DNA of 64,000 nt from Rhodanobacter sp. (GCA_024711345.1 JANJTA010000041.1:1-64000); one strand, 5' to 3'. Shown: positions 35,354-45,122, numbered from the stretch's first letter. Numbers and translations are program-made. Notes: generated from the letters alone by a model not told the origin.

Positions 35354-36178
35354 TCAGAAACTGTACTTCAGCGACGCGCCCACGCCGTAGTCCGGGCTGC
35401 CGTCGGCGAAACCACCCATCACATAGGCCTGCACGCGCAGGCTGTCGTTGAACTTGTGGTTCCAGTAGCCGGTGACTTCGCTCTGCGGGGCGCCGCCGTC
35501 GGCGATGCGCTCGCGGTAGTAGTAGTAGGCGCCGATGTCGTCGCTGCTGCCGAGCTTGTAGCCCATGCCGACGTTGGCGTTGAAGCCGTTCTTCAGCTGG
35601 ATGTACGACGAGCTGGTGTACTTCATCCAGCCCACGCCGCCGAACGCGGTCCAGTCGCCCATCGCCTTGTAGGTGTCCAGCGAGAGGCCGTAATCGTTCT
35701 TGCCGGTGCCCAGGCCCTTGTTCTCGTCGGCGGTGCCGAACTTCACCTTGCCGGTGAGATCCAGCCCGAAGGTGTGGTCGGCGCTGCTGAACAACTCGTA
35801 GCCGAGCGACGCGGTGACGTCGCCCAGCCCCGAGGCCGAACCGCTGGTGCTGCTGCCCGGCACCGGCGGCACGCTGCCGTGGCCGTGGCCGCGGCCCTTC
35901 GGGTTGCCGTTCTTCACCCTGCCCACGCCAGGGATCACGTTGTCCGCGCCGCTGATGTTGATGTACGGCACGACCAGCTTGAAGGTCCAGCGATCGCTCT
36001 GGTACGCCGCCGTCACCGGCACCGACCAGATGTCGGTGGTGGTGGTGGTGCCGTACTTGCCGCTGCTGTAGTCGGCGCCCGCCGAAAGGCTGAACTGGCC
36101 GCCGTCCGCGGCATGGGCCACGGGCGCACCGATCAGCAGCAGGCCGCCGGCGATGATCCAGTGTTGGGGGTTGCGCAT
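35354..36178 (-). CDS. Outer-membrane beta-barrel protein
   Basis: The protein has 274 residues. The signal peptide ends at APVAHA before ADGGQF. The mature part has alternating beta strands with aromatic girdles, Tyr/Gly-rich turns (YYYYRERIAD) and the terminal LKYSF, whose final Phe is the BAM recognition signal. A flexible Gly/His/Ser/Pro loop around KGRGHGHGSVPPVPG may be surface-exposed. The family is not recognised with certainty; it resembles small transporter/porin-like proteins. It is downstream of a secreted protein gene on the same strand with a 90-bp gap, likely one operon. Confidence 0.8.
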   Translation of the reverse strand: MRNPQHWIIAGGLLLIGAPVAHAADGGQFSLSAGADYSSGKYGTTTTTDIWSVPVTAAYQSDRWTFKLVVPYINISGADNVIPGVGRVKNGNPKGRGHGHGSVPPVPGSSTSGSASGLGDVTASLGYELFSSADHTFGLDLTGKVKFGTADENKGLGTGKNDYGLSLDTYKAMGDWTAFGGVGWMKYTSSSYIQLKNGFNANVGMGYKLGSSDDIGAYYYYRERIADGGAPQSEVTGYWNHKFNDSLRVQAYVMGGFADGSPDYGVGASLKYSF

Positions 36179-36268
36179 GAAAAGATTTCCTTGTGGACAG
36201 GGGGGAACGGCAGCAGGCCCGGCATCACGCCGGGCCTGCGTGGACGATGACATGCGAAGAAGCCGGAC

Positions 36269-37015
36269 TCAGCCGCCCGGGCGGCCGGCATGGTCGGGGC
36301 GATCGGGACGCTCGGGGCGCTGCGGACGATCGGGCCGGCTCGGGCGATCGGGGCGATCGACCTTGGCGACGTGCTCGGGCTTGCTCGGGCGATCGATGCC
36401 GTGCGCCTTGGCCAGCTCGACCTTTTCCACGCGGACGTGCGCATGCGCGTTGGCGGAAGCGCTGCCGACGGCCTTCGGCGAACGCATCACGTCGCCCAGC
36501 TTGAAGCCCATGCTGTTGGCGATCTGGCCCCAGCCTTGGCCGGCGGCACGCTCGGCCAGTACGCCGTTGAGATCGATGCTGGTGCCGTCGGCCAGCACCA
36601 GGGTGCCGCCGTTCAGCGCGGCCTCGAGCTCGGTCGCGGTCGGGTCGGTGATGCCGGCCTGGGCCAGGCTGGCCTCGGCCAGCGACAACGCGATCTTCAC
36701 GTTGCCGTAGCCCATCTTGCCGGTGGCCGGCGTGAACGTGGTGCTGCTGGTGGTGGTGGTGCCGTCGGCATTCTGGGTCACCTCGTCGAGCGTGATCTCC
36801 GTGCCATCGCGCAAACCGGATACCAGCGCCTGCGCGTTGGTATCCGACCCGGCGATGCCGGTGAACTCGGTGCTCAGCCGGGTCGACTCCGGATTGGTGG
36901 AGGTGGAGACGGACGTATCGGTCGGCGTGGCGGTCTGCGCCATGGCCGGCGCGAGGGACAACGCGCCAAGCACCGCAGCGCAGAGCAGCGTGGACTTGAG
37001 GTGACGGGATTTCAT
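36269..37015 (-). CDS. Secreted protein with Pro/Arg/Asp repeat tail, function unknown
   Basis: The protein has 248 residues. Signal peptide MKSRHLKSTLLCAAVLGALS ends near AMAQ. The central part has a Thr-rich stretch (VTQNADGTTTTSSTTF) and a compact segment AAGQGWGQIANSMGFKLGDV. The last 35 residues are a degenerate repeat of RPDRP/RPSRPDRPQRPERP units, reflected in the DNA as repeated CGGGCGATC. ATG 37015 has CAGGAGCC upstream. I do not recognise the family. Co-orientation with an outer-membrane barrel suggests an envelope function; the tail is probably disordered. Confidence 0.7.
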   Translation of the reverse strand: MKSRHLKSTLLCAAVLGALSLAPAMAQTATPTDTSVSTSTNPESTRLSTEFTGIAGSDTNAQALVSGLRDGTEITLDEVTQNADGTTTTSSTTFTPATGKMGYGNVKIALSLAEASLAQAGITDPTATELEAALNGGTLVLADGTSIDLNGVLAERAAGQGWGQIANSMGFKLGDVMRSPKAVGSASANAHAHVRVEKVELAKAHGIDRPSKPEHVAKVDRPDRPSRPDRPQRPERPDRPDHAGRPGG

Positions 37016-37314
37016 GGGATGGCTCCTGAGGACGCAACGATGATGGAGTGCCGATGAGACGACGCGGCGCGCTTCCTTGGCCTGCCCCTGTATCCGAATC
37101 CCTCGCGACCGATTCGCATGCCGCCGGTGTCTGTGCGCGCATCTTTGCGTCGTGCGGCGGCGGCGCACAAGCGACGACCGCACCGTTGTTCAGGATGCAT
37201 TTCACGCGCCGGACGATCCCCGTCACACTTTGTCGCGATTGTGTGAACGGCTAGGCATTTTCGGCCTCGCCTCGCCTGCATCCGGCTTGCGCCGAAACTT
37301 CCTGCGACGGCCGC
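37016..37314. other. Intergenic space between tag and the secreted-protein gene
   Basis: It must hold the minus-strand promoter for the secreted protein/outer-membrane protein pair. TCACAC (37223-37228) and GTGTGA (37241-37246) form a small inverted repeat with 12 nt between, a possible operator. No gene or convincing -10/-35 pair was recognised. Confidence 0.4.
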
Positions 37315-37896
37315 CTAGCGCGACCCGCCGTGGCGGAAGCAGCCGACGAGGTGGTCGTCGATCATGCCGGTGGCCTGCAGCAGCGAGTAGCAGATGGTGC
37401 TGCCGACGAAGCGGAAGCCACGCTTCTTCAGCGCCCTGCTCATGCGGTCGGACAGCACCGTGCTGGCCGGCACCTCGCCCTGGCTGCGCCAGCGGTTGCG
37501 CAGCGGCTTGCCGTCGACGAACGACCACAGATAGACGTCCAGACTGCCGAACTCCGCGATCACCCCGAGCGCGGCGAGCGCATTGTCGCGGGTGGCCGAG
37601 ACCTTCAACCGGTTGCGGATGATGCCCGGATCGAGCAGCAGCTTTTCCAGTTCGCGGTCGCTCATGGCGGCGACGCGGGGGATGTCGAACTGGTGGAACG
37701 CCCTGCGGTAGTTGTCGCGCTTGGCCAGCACGGTGCGCCAGGACAGGCCGGCCTGGGCGCCTTCGAGGCAGAGGAATTCGAACAGCGCGCGGTCCTCGTG
37801 CAACGGCACGCCCCACTCGGTGTCGTGGTAATCGCGCATCAGGGTGTCGCCGTTGGCGGCCCAGGCGCAACGTGGCGGTTCGGAGCTCTTGGTCAT
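37315..37896 (-). CDS. tag: DNA-3-methyladenine glycosylase I
   Basis: The protein has 193 residues. CAWAANGDTLMRDYHDTEWGVPLHED at the N-terminus, FLCLEGAQAGLSWRTVLAKRDNYRRAF (catalytic Glu region) and the C-terminal zinc-snap residues in GSTICYSLLQATGMIDDHLVGCFRH identify Tag. It excises 3-methyladenine from alkylated DNA. It is a monocistronic gene, with a 299-bp space on its 3' side towards the secreted-protein gene. Confidence 0.94.
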   Translation of the reverse strand: MTKSSEPPRCAWAANGDTLMRDYHDTEWGVPLHEDRALFEFLCLEGAQAGLSWRTVLAKRDNYRRAFHQFDIPRVAAMSDRELEKLLLDPGIIRNRLKVSATRDNALAALGVIAEFGSLDVYLWSFVDGKPLRNRWRSQGEVPASTVLSDRMSRALKKRGFRFVGSTICYSLLQATGMIDDHLVGCFRHGGSR

Positions 37897-37974
37897 GGCT
37901 GGCGGATGGTCGAAGAATGCGCCACAAGCTAACCCACCCCGCTAGACTTGTCGCCTTTCCCCGGTCCGGCCCCC

Positions 37975-38856
37975 ATGTCACCTTCGCCATCCCGCGGCGC
38001 GCTGTCCGCGCTGCTCGTCACCATCCTGATCTGGGCCTACAGCTGGGTGGTGATGAAACAGGTGCTGGCGTATGCCGGGCCATTCCATTTCGCCGCCTTG
38101 CGCTACCTGCTCGGTGCCGCCGTGCTGTTCGTCGCGCTGCTGCTGTCGCGGCAATCGCTGCGGCCGCCGCCGCTGCTGCCCACCTTGCTGATCGGACTGT
38201 GCCAGACCACCGCGTTCCAGGGCCTGGAGCAATGGGCGCTGCTCGACGGCGGCGCCGGCCACGTCGCGCTGCTGGCCTACACCATGCCGTTCTGGGCGGT
38301 GCTGCTGGGGTGGCTGCTGCTGGGCGACCGCCCGACCGCGCGGCACTGGCTGGGGCTGGCGCTGGCCGCGCTCGGGCTGCTGTGCATCATCGAGCCGTGG
38401 CGCGACATGGGCAGCCCGCTGAGCACCACGCTGGCGATCGCCGGCGGTGCCGCCTGGGCCGCCGGCACCGTGCTCAGCAAGCGCATGTTCCAGCGGCATG
38501 CACCGTCGGTGCTCAACCTCACCGCGTGGCAGATGCTGCTCGGCGGCGGTGTGCTCGGCCTCGTCGCGCTGGCGGTGCCGGAGCGCGCGATCAAATGGAA
38601 CTGGGCCTTCGTCGGCGGCCTGACCTACAGCGTGCTGCTGGCCTCCAGCGTGGCCTGGTGGCTATGGTCGATCGTGCTGCAGCGGCTGCCGACCACCGTG
38701 GCCAGCGTCTCCAGCCTCGGCGTGCCGATCGTCAGCGTGTTGCTGGCCTGGCTGATCCTGCACGAGCAGCCGTCGGCGATGGAACTGGTCGGCATCGTGT
38801 TCGTGCTGCTGGGCCTGCTCGCGGTCAGCGGCGTGGGCGCGCGTCAGCGCGGCTGA
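37975..38856 (+). CDS. EamA/DMT-family transporter
   Basis: The protein has 293 residues with ten predicted membrane helices in two repeats, the EamA pattern: LVTILIWAYSWVVMKQVL and FHFAALRYLLG in the first, AIAGGAAWAAGTVLSKRMF in the second, and PIVSVLLAWLILHEQPSAMELVGIVFVLLGL at the end. Members export metabolites and amino acids; the substrate here is unknown. TAGACT about 27 nt upstream may be its -10. I chose ATG 37975; a TTG at 37948 is in frame. Confidence 0.88.
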   Translation: MSPSPSRGALSALLVTILIWAYSWVVMKQVLAYAGPFHFAALRYLLGAAVLFVALLLSRQSLRPPPLLPTLLIGLCQTTAFQGLEQWALLDGGAGHVALLAYTMPFWAVLLGWLLLGDRPTARHWLGLALAALGLLCIIEPWRDMGSPLSTTLAIAGGAAWAAGTVLSKRMFQRHAPSVLNLTAWQMLLGGGVLGLVALAVPERAIKWNWAFVGGLTYSVLLASSVAWWLWSIVLQRLPTTVASVSSLGVPIVSVLLAWLILHEQPSAMELVGIVFVLLGLLAVSGVGARQRG

Positions 38857-38923
38857 AGCGGTTCAGCCTGCGCCGCCGGCAGCGGCGATAGAATCCCCAT
38901 CTGGCGAATGGACCGAGGCGCCG

Positions 38924-40042
38924 ATGTTCGATCTCCCGTCGTGGTGGGCCCATCTGGTCAGCTGGCTGAGCGGCCACGCCGTGGAGCCGGTGCTCGGTGC
39001 GTTGCACCTGGACGGGCTTTCGGGCAACCCCGACGACATCGCCGCGGCGCTGCTGATCGCCGCACTGCAGTTGGCCATCATCGGCTGCGTGTTCCGCCCG
39101 CTGGAAACCTGGTTCCCCGCCGAGCGCTGGAGCGATCGCCGGCTGACCCGGGTCGACCGCAATTACACGCTGCTGATGCTGCTGGGCATCTTCCCGCTGT
39201 TCACCTACCTGGTGCTGATGCCGTTCAGCCACCTGCTCGGCGGCGGCGGCGAGGCAGTCGACCCCGGCACCGGCTCGGCGCTGGCGCTGACCCACTGGGT
39301 GCCGTGGCTCGACCACCATCCCTACGTGCTGTTCGCGGTCTACTACGTGATCTACGACTTCACGTACTACTGGATGCATCGCACCCAGCACGCGATCCCG
39401 TGGTGGTGGGCGCTGCACAGCATGCACCACAGCACGCGCCAGATGAGTTGCTGGACCAACGATCGCGGCAGCCTGGTCGACGGCTTCATCCAGTCGATGA
39501 TCCTGGCCACGGTGGGGCTGGTGATCGGCGTGGACCCGGACGAGTTCGCCTGGCTGATGCTGCTCGGCGAGCTGGTGCAGAACCTCTCGCACACCAACGT
39601 GCGGCTGGGCTTCGGCCGCGTGTTCGACCGCGTGTTCGTCGCGCCGAAGTTCCACCGCCTGCACCACATGCTGGTCGATCCCGAACGGCCGACGCTGCAC
39701 AACTGCAACTACGGGCAGGTCTTGGCGATCTGGGACGTGCTGTTCGGCACCGCGCTGTACGGCGAGGCGCCGCGGCCGACCGGCGTGGGCGACCCGATCG
39801 TCGACGCCGACAACGACTACGGCCTGATCGGCCTGCACTGGGTCGCGTTGAAACGCTTCTGGGTCGCGGTGCGCCAGCCCGCCGGCTGGCGGCCGGGCGA
39901 AGTGGCCTTCGGCGCGGATTACACGCCGATCCCGGTCGGCCAGCTGGATCTGCACGCGCTGGCGCGCCCCGCGCCGGCCGTCGCCGTCGTCGCCGACGCG
40001 TCGGCCGGCGACGACGCCATGGTGGAATCCGCGCCGGGCTGA
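38924..40042 (+). CDS. Fatty acid hydroxylase/sterol desaturase family membrane protein
   Basis: The protein has 372 residues with about five membrane helices. The three histidine boxes of the non-haem di-iron hydroxylases are in order: HRTQH, HSMHH and HRLHH, with HNCNYG between the last box and the next helix. These enzymes hydroxylate or desaturate lipid or sterol chains at the membrane. The C-terminal 40 residues are Ala-rich and poorly conserved in type. TAGAAT about 29 nt upstream is a possible -10. It follows the EamA gene on the same strand, with no functional link apparent. Confidence 0.9.
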   Translation: MFDLPSWWAHLVSWLSGHAVEPVLGALHLDGLSGNPDDIAAALLIAALQLAIIGCVFRPLETWFPAERWSDRRLTRVDRNYTLLMLLGIFPLFTYLVLMPFSHLLGGGGEAVDPGTGSALALTHWVPWLDHHPYVLFAVYYVIYDFTYYWMHRTQHAIPWWWALHSMHHSTRQMSCWTNDRGSLVDGFIQSMILATVGLVIGVDPDEFAWLMLLGELVQNLSHTNVRLGFGRVFDRVFVAPKFHRLHHMLVDPERPTLHNCNYGQVLAIWDVLFGTALYGEAPRPTGVGDPIVDADNDYGLIGLHWVALKRFWVAVRQPAGWRPGEVAFGADYTPIPVGQLDLHALARPAPAVAVVADASAGDDAMVESAPG

Positions 40043-40055
40043 TCCGTCCGCCGGT

Positions 40056-41003
40056 TCACCACGGCAGCGCCTGCAGGTCCACGTTGCCGCCGGTGAGCAC
40101 CACGCCGACGCGCCGGCCGGCGAAGCGCTGCGGCTGCTTGAGGATCGCCGCCAGCACGGTGGCGCTGGACACTTCCACCACCTGCTTCAACTCCGACCAC
40201 AGCAGCTGCATCGCGGCGACGGTCTCCGCGTCGCTGACCGCGATCACCTCGACGCGATGCGTGCGCAGCGCGTCGAGGTTGCGCTCGCCGACCAGCGCGC
40301 GCAGGCCGTCGCAGATCGTGTCGGGCACCACCGTGGTGACCCGTGCGCCACGCGCCAGCGACTGCGCCGCGTCGTCGGCACCCAGCGGCTCGGCGCCGAA
40401 CAGCGCCAGCGACGGGTCGAGCGCGTGCGCGGCAATCGCCACGCCGCTGGCCAGGCCGCCACCGCCGACCGGCGTGATCAGCGCGTCCAGCTCGGGCGCC
40501 TGCTGCAGCAGCTCCAGCGCGATGGTGCCCTGGCCGGCCATCACCCGGGTGTCGGCATACGGATGCACCAGTTCCGCGCCGGTGGCGCGCTGCACCTCGG
40601 CGCACATCGCCTCGCGCGCGGCCTGGGTCGGCGCGCAGCGATGCAGGGTCGCGCCGGCACGCTCGATCGCTTCGAGCTTGGCGCGCACCGCGCCCTCGGG
40701 CACCACCACGTGTGCGGCGATGCCGCGGGTGGCGGCGGCCAACGCCAGCGCGTTGCCGTGGTTGCCGGAGGAATGGGTGACCACGCCGCGCGCGGCCTGC
40801 GCGTCGTCGAGCGACCACACCGCATTGCAGGCGCCGCGGAACTTGAACGCGCCGCCGCGCTGCAGGTTCTCGCACTTGAAGTGCAGCTCCGCGCCGGCCA
40901 GCGCATCCAGCGCCGCGCTGCGCAGCACCGGGGTAACCCGCGCATGCGGCGCGATGCGCGCGGCGGCGTCGCGGACCTGTTCGAAACTGGGCAACGCATT
41001 CAT
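40056..41003 (-). CDS. Threonine/serine dehydratase-like PLP enzyme
   Basis: The protein has 315 residues of fold type II. FKCENLQRGGAFKFRGACNAV carries the PLP lysine, followed by SSGNHGNALALAA, the glycine loop [16 protein letters not shown] and the C-terminal LTGGNVD. There is no ACT domain, so it corresponds to catabolic threonine/serine dehydratase or serine racemase, not to the biosynthetic IlvA at 23396. ATG 41003 shares its first base with the last base of the upstream TGA, so it is coupled to the epimerase gene. Confidence 0.9.
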   Translation of the reverse strand: MNALPSFEQVRDAAARIAPHARVTPVLRSAALDALAGAELHFKCENLQRGGAFKFRGACNAVWSLDDAQAARGVVTHSSGNHGNALALAAATRGIAAHVVVPEGAVRAKLEAIERAGATLHRCAPTQAAREAMCAEVQRATGAELVHPYADTRVMAGQGTIALELLQQAPELDALITPVGGGGLASGVAIAAHALDPSLALFGAEPLGADDAAQSLARGARVTTVVPDTICDGLRALVGERNLDALRTHRVEVIAVSDAETVAAMQLLWSELKQVVEVSSATVLAAILKQPQRFAGRRVGVVLTGGNVDLQALPW

Positions 41004-42004
41004 CACGGTTCGATCTCCACCCCACAACGGAAACGACGCTCGGCACCGGCTTCCAGGCGCACCGCCTCGGCGCACTCGGGTCGGTTGAACGCATCGGCCA
41101 TGCATTCCATCGGCTCCAGTGCGACCGCACGGCGCGCATCGCGGCTCACCGTGTCGGCGGTGAACGCGTGCATCACGCCGCGCTCCTGCCACACCGCGAT
41201 GGCGAAGCCGCTGGCCGGATCGCGCAGGCGGGTGCGGCTGCGGCCGTCGGCGTCCGCCGCCAGGTCGGTGTAGCCCTGGTCGAGGATGCTGTCGCCGATC
41301 CGCCGCGGTTCGCGGAAATCCAGCGCCGGCGCATCGTCCAGCGCCACGTACGCTTCCGCGCCGGCCAGCGCGATCAGGTCGGCGCCGGTGCGGATCAGGG
41401 TCTGCGCAGGGATCTGCAATTCCCAGCCATCGACCTCGCCATCGGCCACCCGGAAATACGGATGCCAGCCGAAGAAACACGGTGCCGCGCGGTCGCCGAC
41501 GTTGCGCATGCGCGCTTCCAGGGTCAGGCCGCCGGCGTCCAGGGTGTACTTCACCGCCAAGTCGATCGCATGCGGATAACCCGGCTGCGGCCGGATCGCG
41601 GACGTGGTCAGGGTGACCTGCGCGCTGCTGTCGTCGGCGCTCAGCGCGGCGAGGTCGAAATCCACGTCGCGCACGAAGCCATGCCGGCTGGCGCGCGCGG
41701 CTCCGCTGACGCCTGGCTGCAAGTCCTGCGGCTGACCGTCGAAGCGGTAGCGTGCGTCGGCGATCCGCCCGGCGAACGGCACCATGATGGCGAAGCGCGA
41801 GCCGGGGCGAGCGACCACTTCGGCCGCGTCGCGATAACCATCGGCGAGGTCGCGCGTGGCTCCGGCGAAGACCACCTCGAAGCCGAGCAGGGCCGCGCCA
41901 TGGCGCGCGATGCGCACCCGCCGGCCGCTGCCCGCGTCGGCCAGCACCACGATGTCCAGCCCGTCGAGGCGGCTGCATCCGGCGGCATATCGCGTCGTGC
42001 TCAC
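41003..42004 (-). CDS. Aldose 1-epimerase (galactose mutarotase) family protein
   Basis: The protein has 333 residues from GTG 42004, which has GGAG 8 nt upstream; ATG 42034 would add ten residues. It shows the mutarotase core: an N-terminal RHGAALLGFEV strand pair, IMVPFAGRIAD, the catalytic-type HGF and FFGWHPYF histidines, and ALEPMECMADAFN near the end. It interconverts anomers of hexoses or related sugar derivatives. Its pairing with an amino acid dehydratase is odd and gives no clue to the pathway. It is divergent from pepN. Confidence 0.85.
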   Translation of the reverse strand: MSTTRYAAGCSRLDGLDIVVLADAGSGRRVRIARHGAALLGFEVVFAGATRDLADGYRDAAEVVARPGSRFAIMVPFAGRIADARYRFDGQPQDLQPGVSGAARASRHGFVRDVDFDLAALSADDSSAQVTLTTSAIRPQPGYPHAIDLAVKYTLDAGGLTLEARMRNVGDRAAPCFFGWHPYFRVADGEVDGWELQIPAQTLIRTGADLIALAGAEAYVALDDAPALDFREPRRIGDSILDQGYTDLAADADGRSRTRLRDPASGFAIAVWQERGVMHAFTADTVSRDARRAVALEPMECMADAFNRPECAEAVRLEAGAERRFRCGVEIEP

Positions 42005-42070
42005 GAGGGTTCTCCGGCGGCTCAAACACCCCATGTTAACCTGAGCAGTCTCCATTCCCACCCCATTCCC

Positions 42071-44713
42071 ATGCCCGCCCTCGCCCAGCAACCTTCCGCC
42101 CCGATCCGCCTCAGCGACTACCGCACCCCTGCCTGGCGGGTCGAAACGGTCGAGCTGGACTTCGACCTCGGCATCGACGCCAGCGAGGTGCTCGCGCGCC
42201 TGCACCTGCGCCGCGATCCCGCACAGGAGGCACCACTGCGACTGGACGGCGAGGATCTGCAGCTGCTGTCGATCGTGCTCGACGGCCGGCAGCTGCCCGC
42301 CACCGCCTACCGCTACGCCGATGACGTGCTGGAAGTCGACGGCGCCCGCGACGGCAGCGTGCTGGAGACGCGCGTGCGGCTGCGTCCGGCGGCGAACACC
42401 GCGCTGGAAGGCCTGTACCTGTCCGGCTCGCGCGAGGCCGGCTTCCTGCTGACCCAGTGCGAGGCCGAGGGCTTCCGCCACATCACCTTCTTCCCCGATC
42501 GGCCCGACGTGCTGGCGCGCTACACGGTCACCCTGCGCGCCGATCGCGCACGTTTTCCGGTGCTGCTGGCCGGCGGCAACGCCGACGGCGCCGGCGAACT
42601 CGAGGGCGGCCGGCACTGGGCGCGCTTCGTCGACCCGCATCCGAAGCCGAGCTACCTGTTCGCCCTGGTCGCCGGCCGGCTGGAAAAGATCGAGCGCGAC
42701 TACGTCACCGCCGACGGCCGCGCCGTGCAGCTGAAGATCTGGGCCGAAGCCGACGCGATCGACCGCTGCCACTACGCGATGGATGCGCTGGAACGCGCGA
42801 TGCGCTGGGACGAGCAGACCTACGGCCGCAACTACGATCTGGACGTGTTCCACGTGGTCGCCACCCATGACTTCAACATGGGCGCGATGGAGAACAAGGG
42901 CCTCAACATCTTCAACGCGAAGTGCCTGCTGGCCGCACCGGCCTCGACCACCGACGAGGAATACCGTCACGTCGAGGCGGTGGTGGCGCACGAATACTTT
43001 CACAACTGGAGCGGCAACCGCGTCACCTGCCGCGACTGGTTCCAGCTGTCGTTGAAGGAAGGGCTGACCGTGTTCCGCGAGCAGAGCTTCTCGGCCGACA
43101 TGAACTCGGCGCCGCTCAAGCGCATCGAGGACGTCGCCCTGCTGCGCCGCGCGCAGTTCCCGGAGGACGCCGGCCCGCTGGCGCATCCGGTGCGCCCGGC
43201 GCAGTACAGCGAGATCAACAACTTCTACACCGCCACGGTGTACGAGAAGGGCGCCGAGCTGGTGCGCATGCTGGCCGGCGCGCTGGGCCGCGACGGTTTC
43301 CGCCGCGGCATGGACCGTTATTTCGAGCGCAACGATGGCCGCGCCGCCACGCTGGAGGACTTCCTCGGCGCGCTGGGCGAGGCCAACGGCGTCGATCTCA
43401 CACCCTACCTCGCCTGGTACGCGCAGCCCGGCACGCCTCGGCTGAAGGCGCACGGCCGTTACGACGCGGCCGCCCACACCTACACACTGACGCTGGCCCA
43501 ACACACCGCCACCGGCGAGCCGCGGCCGCCGCTGCCGATCCCGGTCAAGCTGGCACTGTTCACGCCGCACGGCGACATGCTGCCGCTGCATCTGGACGGC
43601 CGGACGTCCAAACCCGCCACCGAGCTGGTGGTGGTGCTGGAGCACGCCGAGCAGAGTTTCGTGTTCGCCAACGTCGTCACCGCGCCGGTGCCGTCGCTGC
43701 TGCGCGGGTTCTCCGCGCCGGTGATCCTGGAATGCGAGTACACGCCGGACGAACTGGCGCTGCTGCTGCGCCACGACGCCGACGGCTTCAACCGCTGGGA
43801 AGCCGGCCAGCAGCTGGCCACCCGCGCCTACGAGGACCTGCGCGACGGCACCGACGGCGCCGCCCTGCAAGCCTGGTGCGACGCGCTGGGCCGGCTGTTT
43901 GACGGCGGTGCCATCGACGACGCTTTGCTCGCCGACCTGCTGACGCCGCCGGGCGAAGTCGAACTGGCCGAGCGCGAGACCGCCATCGATCCCCAGCGCA
44001 TCCACAACCTGCGCCAGGCCCTGCAGCAACGGCTGGCCGCAGGGCTGGGCGCCGCGGCCTTGCGTCAGCGCTACGCCGCGCTGGCCGTGGGCACCACCAT
44101 CGAGCTCGACGCATCGAGCCAGGCGCACCGCCGGTTGAAGCGCCGCGTGCTGGAACTGCTGGCGCTGCTCGACCCTGCCGGCGCCGGCGAACTGGCCGCC
44201 GCGCAGTACCGCGAGGCGCCCGGCATGACCGACCGCCTCGCCGCGCTGTCCGTGCTGGTACGCGGCGGGGCACCGCAGGCCGCGGCGGCGCTGCGCGACT
44301 ATCGCGAACGCTACGCCGGCAATGCGCTGGCGCTGGACAAATGGTTCGCGGTGCAGGCGCAGTTGCCGGGTGAACCGGCGCTGGACCGCGTGCGCCAGCT
44401 GGAACACGACGACGCGTTCACGCTGAAGAATCCGAACCGGGTGCAGTCGCTGCTGGGTGCGTTCGTGCGCAACAACCCGAGCGGCTTCCACCGCGCCGAC
44501 GGCGCCGGCTACCGCTTGCTGGCCGAACGGCTGGTGGCGCTGGATGCCTTGAACCCGCAGGTTGCCGCACGGCTGGCCACGGCATTCAACGGCTGGCAGC
44601 GGCTGGAGCCGCGGCGGCGCGAGGCGGCGCAGGCGGCCATCGTGGAACTGGTCAAGCAACCGGGGCTCTCGCGCAACCTGGCCGAGATCATCGACAGCGT
44701 GCTGAACCACTGA
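42071..44713 (+). CDS. pepN: Aminopeptidase N
   Basis: The M1 zinc metallopeptidase has 880 residues. MGAMENKGLNIFN (exopeptidase motif) precedes HEYFHNWSGNRVTCRDWFQLSLKEGLT, i.e. HExxH with the third Glu ligand 18 residues on. The N-terminal beta domain and the long C-terminal helical DUF3458 domains are present at full length. It removes N-terminal residues from peptides in the cytoplasm. A GC-rich stem-loop (44749-44772) lies between it and the convergent small gene. Confidence 0.95.
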   Translation: MPALAQQPSAPIRLSDYRTPAWRVETVELDFDLGIDASEVLARLHLRRDPAQEAPLRLDGEDLQLLSIVLDGRQLPATAYRYADDVLEVDGARDGSVLETRVRLRPAANTALEGLYLSGSREAGFLLTQCEAEGFRHITFFPDRPDVLARYTVTLRADRARFPVLLAGGNADGAGELEGGRHWARFVDPHPKPSYLFALVAGRLEKIERDYVTADGRAVQLKIWAEADAIDRCHYAMDALERAMRWDEQTYGRNYDLDVFHVVATHDFNMGAMENKGLNIFNAKCLLAAPASTTDEEYRHVEAVVAHEYFHNWSGNRVTCRDWFQLSLKEGLTVFREQSFSADMNSAPLKRIEDVALLRRAQFPEDAGPLAHPVRPAQYSEINNFYTATVYEKGAELVRMLAGALGRDGFRRGMDRYFERNDGRAATLEDFLGALGEANGVDLTPYLAWYAQPGTPRLKAHGRYDAAAHTYTLTLAQHTATGEPRPPLPIPVKLALFTPHGDMLPLHLDGRTSKPATELVVVLEHAEQSFVFANVVTAPVPSLLRGFSAPVILECEYTPDELALLLRHDADGFNRWEAGQQLATRAYEDLRDGTDGAALQAWCDALGRLFDGGAIDDALLADLLTPPGEVELAERETAIDPQRIHNLRQALQQRLAAGLGAAALRQRYAALAVGTTIELDASSQAHRRLKRRVLELLALLDPAGAGELAAAQYREAPGMTDRLAALSVLVRGGAPQAAAALRDYRERYAGNALALDKWFAVQAQLPGEPALDRVRQLEHDDAFTLKNPNRVQSLLGAFVRNNPSGFHRADGAGYRLLAERLVALDALNPQVAARLATAFNGWQRLEPRRREAAQAAIVELVKQPGLSRNLAEIIDSVLNH

Positions 44714-44792
44714 GCCGCGGCGGGGGCATCGCGCCCGGGGCCGCCCTGGCATGCGCGGCGACGCCGCCATGCGCGCGGGCGGGGCATCTCAT

Positions 44793-44972
44793 TCAGACGT
44801 CCAGATGATCCAGCGCCTCAAGCAGGCTCTGCATGCGCGATTCCAGCGTCGGCTGCAGGACCACGCGCTCGCTGTCGTCGCGCTCGCTCAATCCATCGAT
44901 GGCCATCTCGACCTGGCCGATCTCGACCAGCAGGTCGTGGTGCGGATAAACCGGTTGGAAGTCGAAGCTCAT
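44793..44972 (-). CDS. Small acidic protein (59 aa), unknown
   Basis: This 59-residue protein reads MSFDFQPVYPHHDLLVEIGQ and continues with EMAIDGLSERDDSERVVLQP and a helical end, MQSLLEALDHLDV. It is acidic, with no signal or membrane segment. ATG 44972 is preceded by GGGAAG. An in-frame ATG at 45062 would add 30 residues but has no ribosome binding site. Codon use is like its neighbours, which supports a real gene. I do not recognise a family. Confidence 0.6.
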   Translation of the reverse strand: MSFDFQPVYPHHDLLVEIGQVEMAIDGLSERDDSERVVLQPTLESRMQSLLEALDHLDV

Positions 44973-45122
44973 GTCCAGTGCTTCCCTGAGTGGGTGGGTA
45001 CGTCGGGTGATGCAACCGGCATGCCATGTGTGAGCTGGGTCACGGAGGAATCGGGCAGGCAATCACACGACTGACGCAACACGTCATCTGCTGCCGCGAT
45101 CCGGCACAAAACTTCATTTCAG

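Noticed and set aside
37223..37246. CRP site (TCACAC and GTGTGA)
   Set aside because: The half-sites face the wrong way and the spacing (12 nt) does not fit TGTGA-N6-TCACA.
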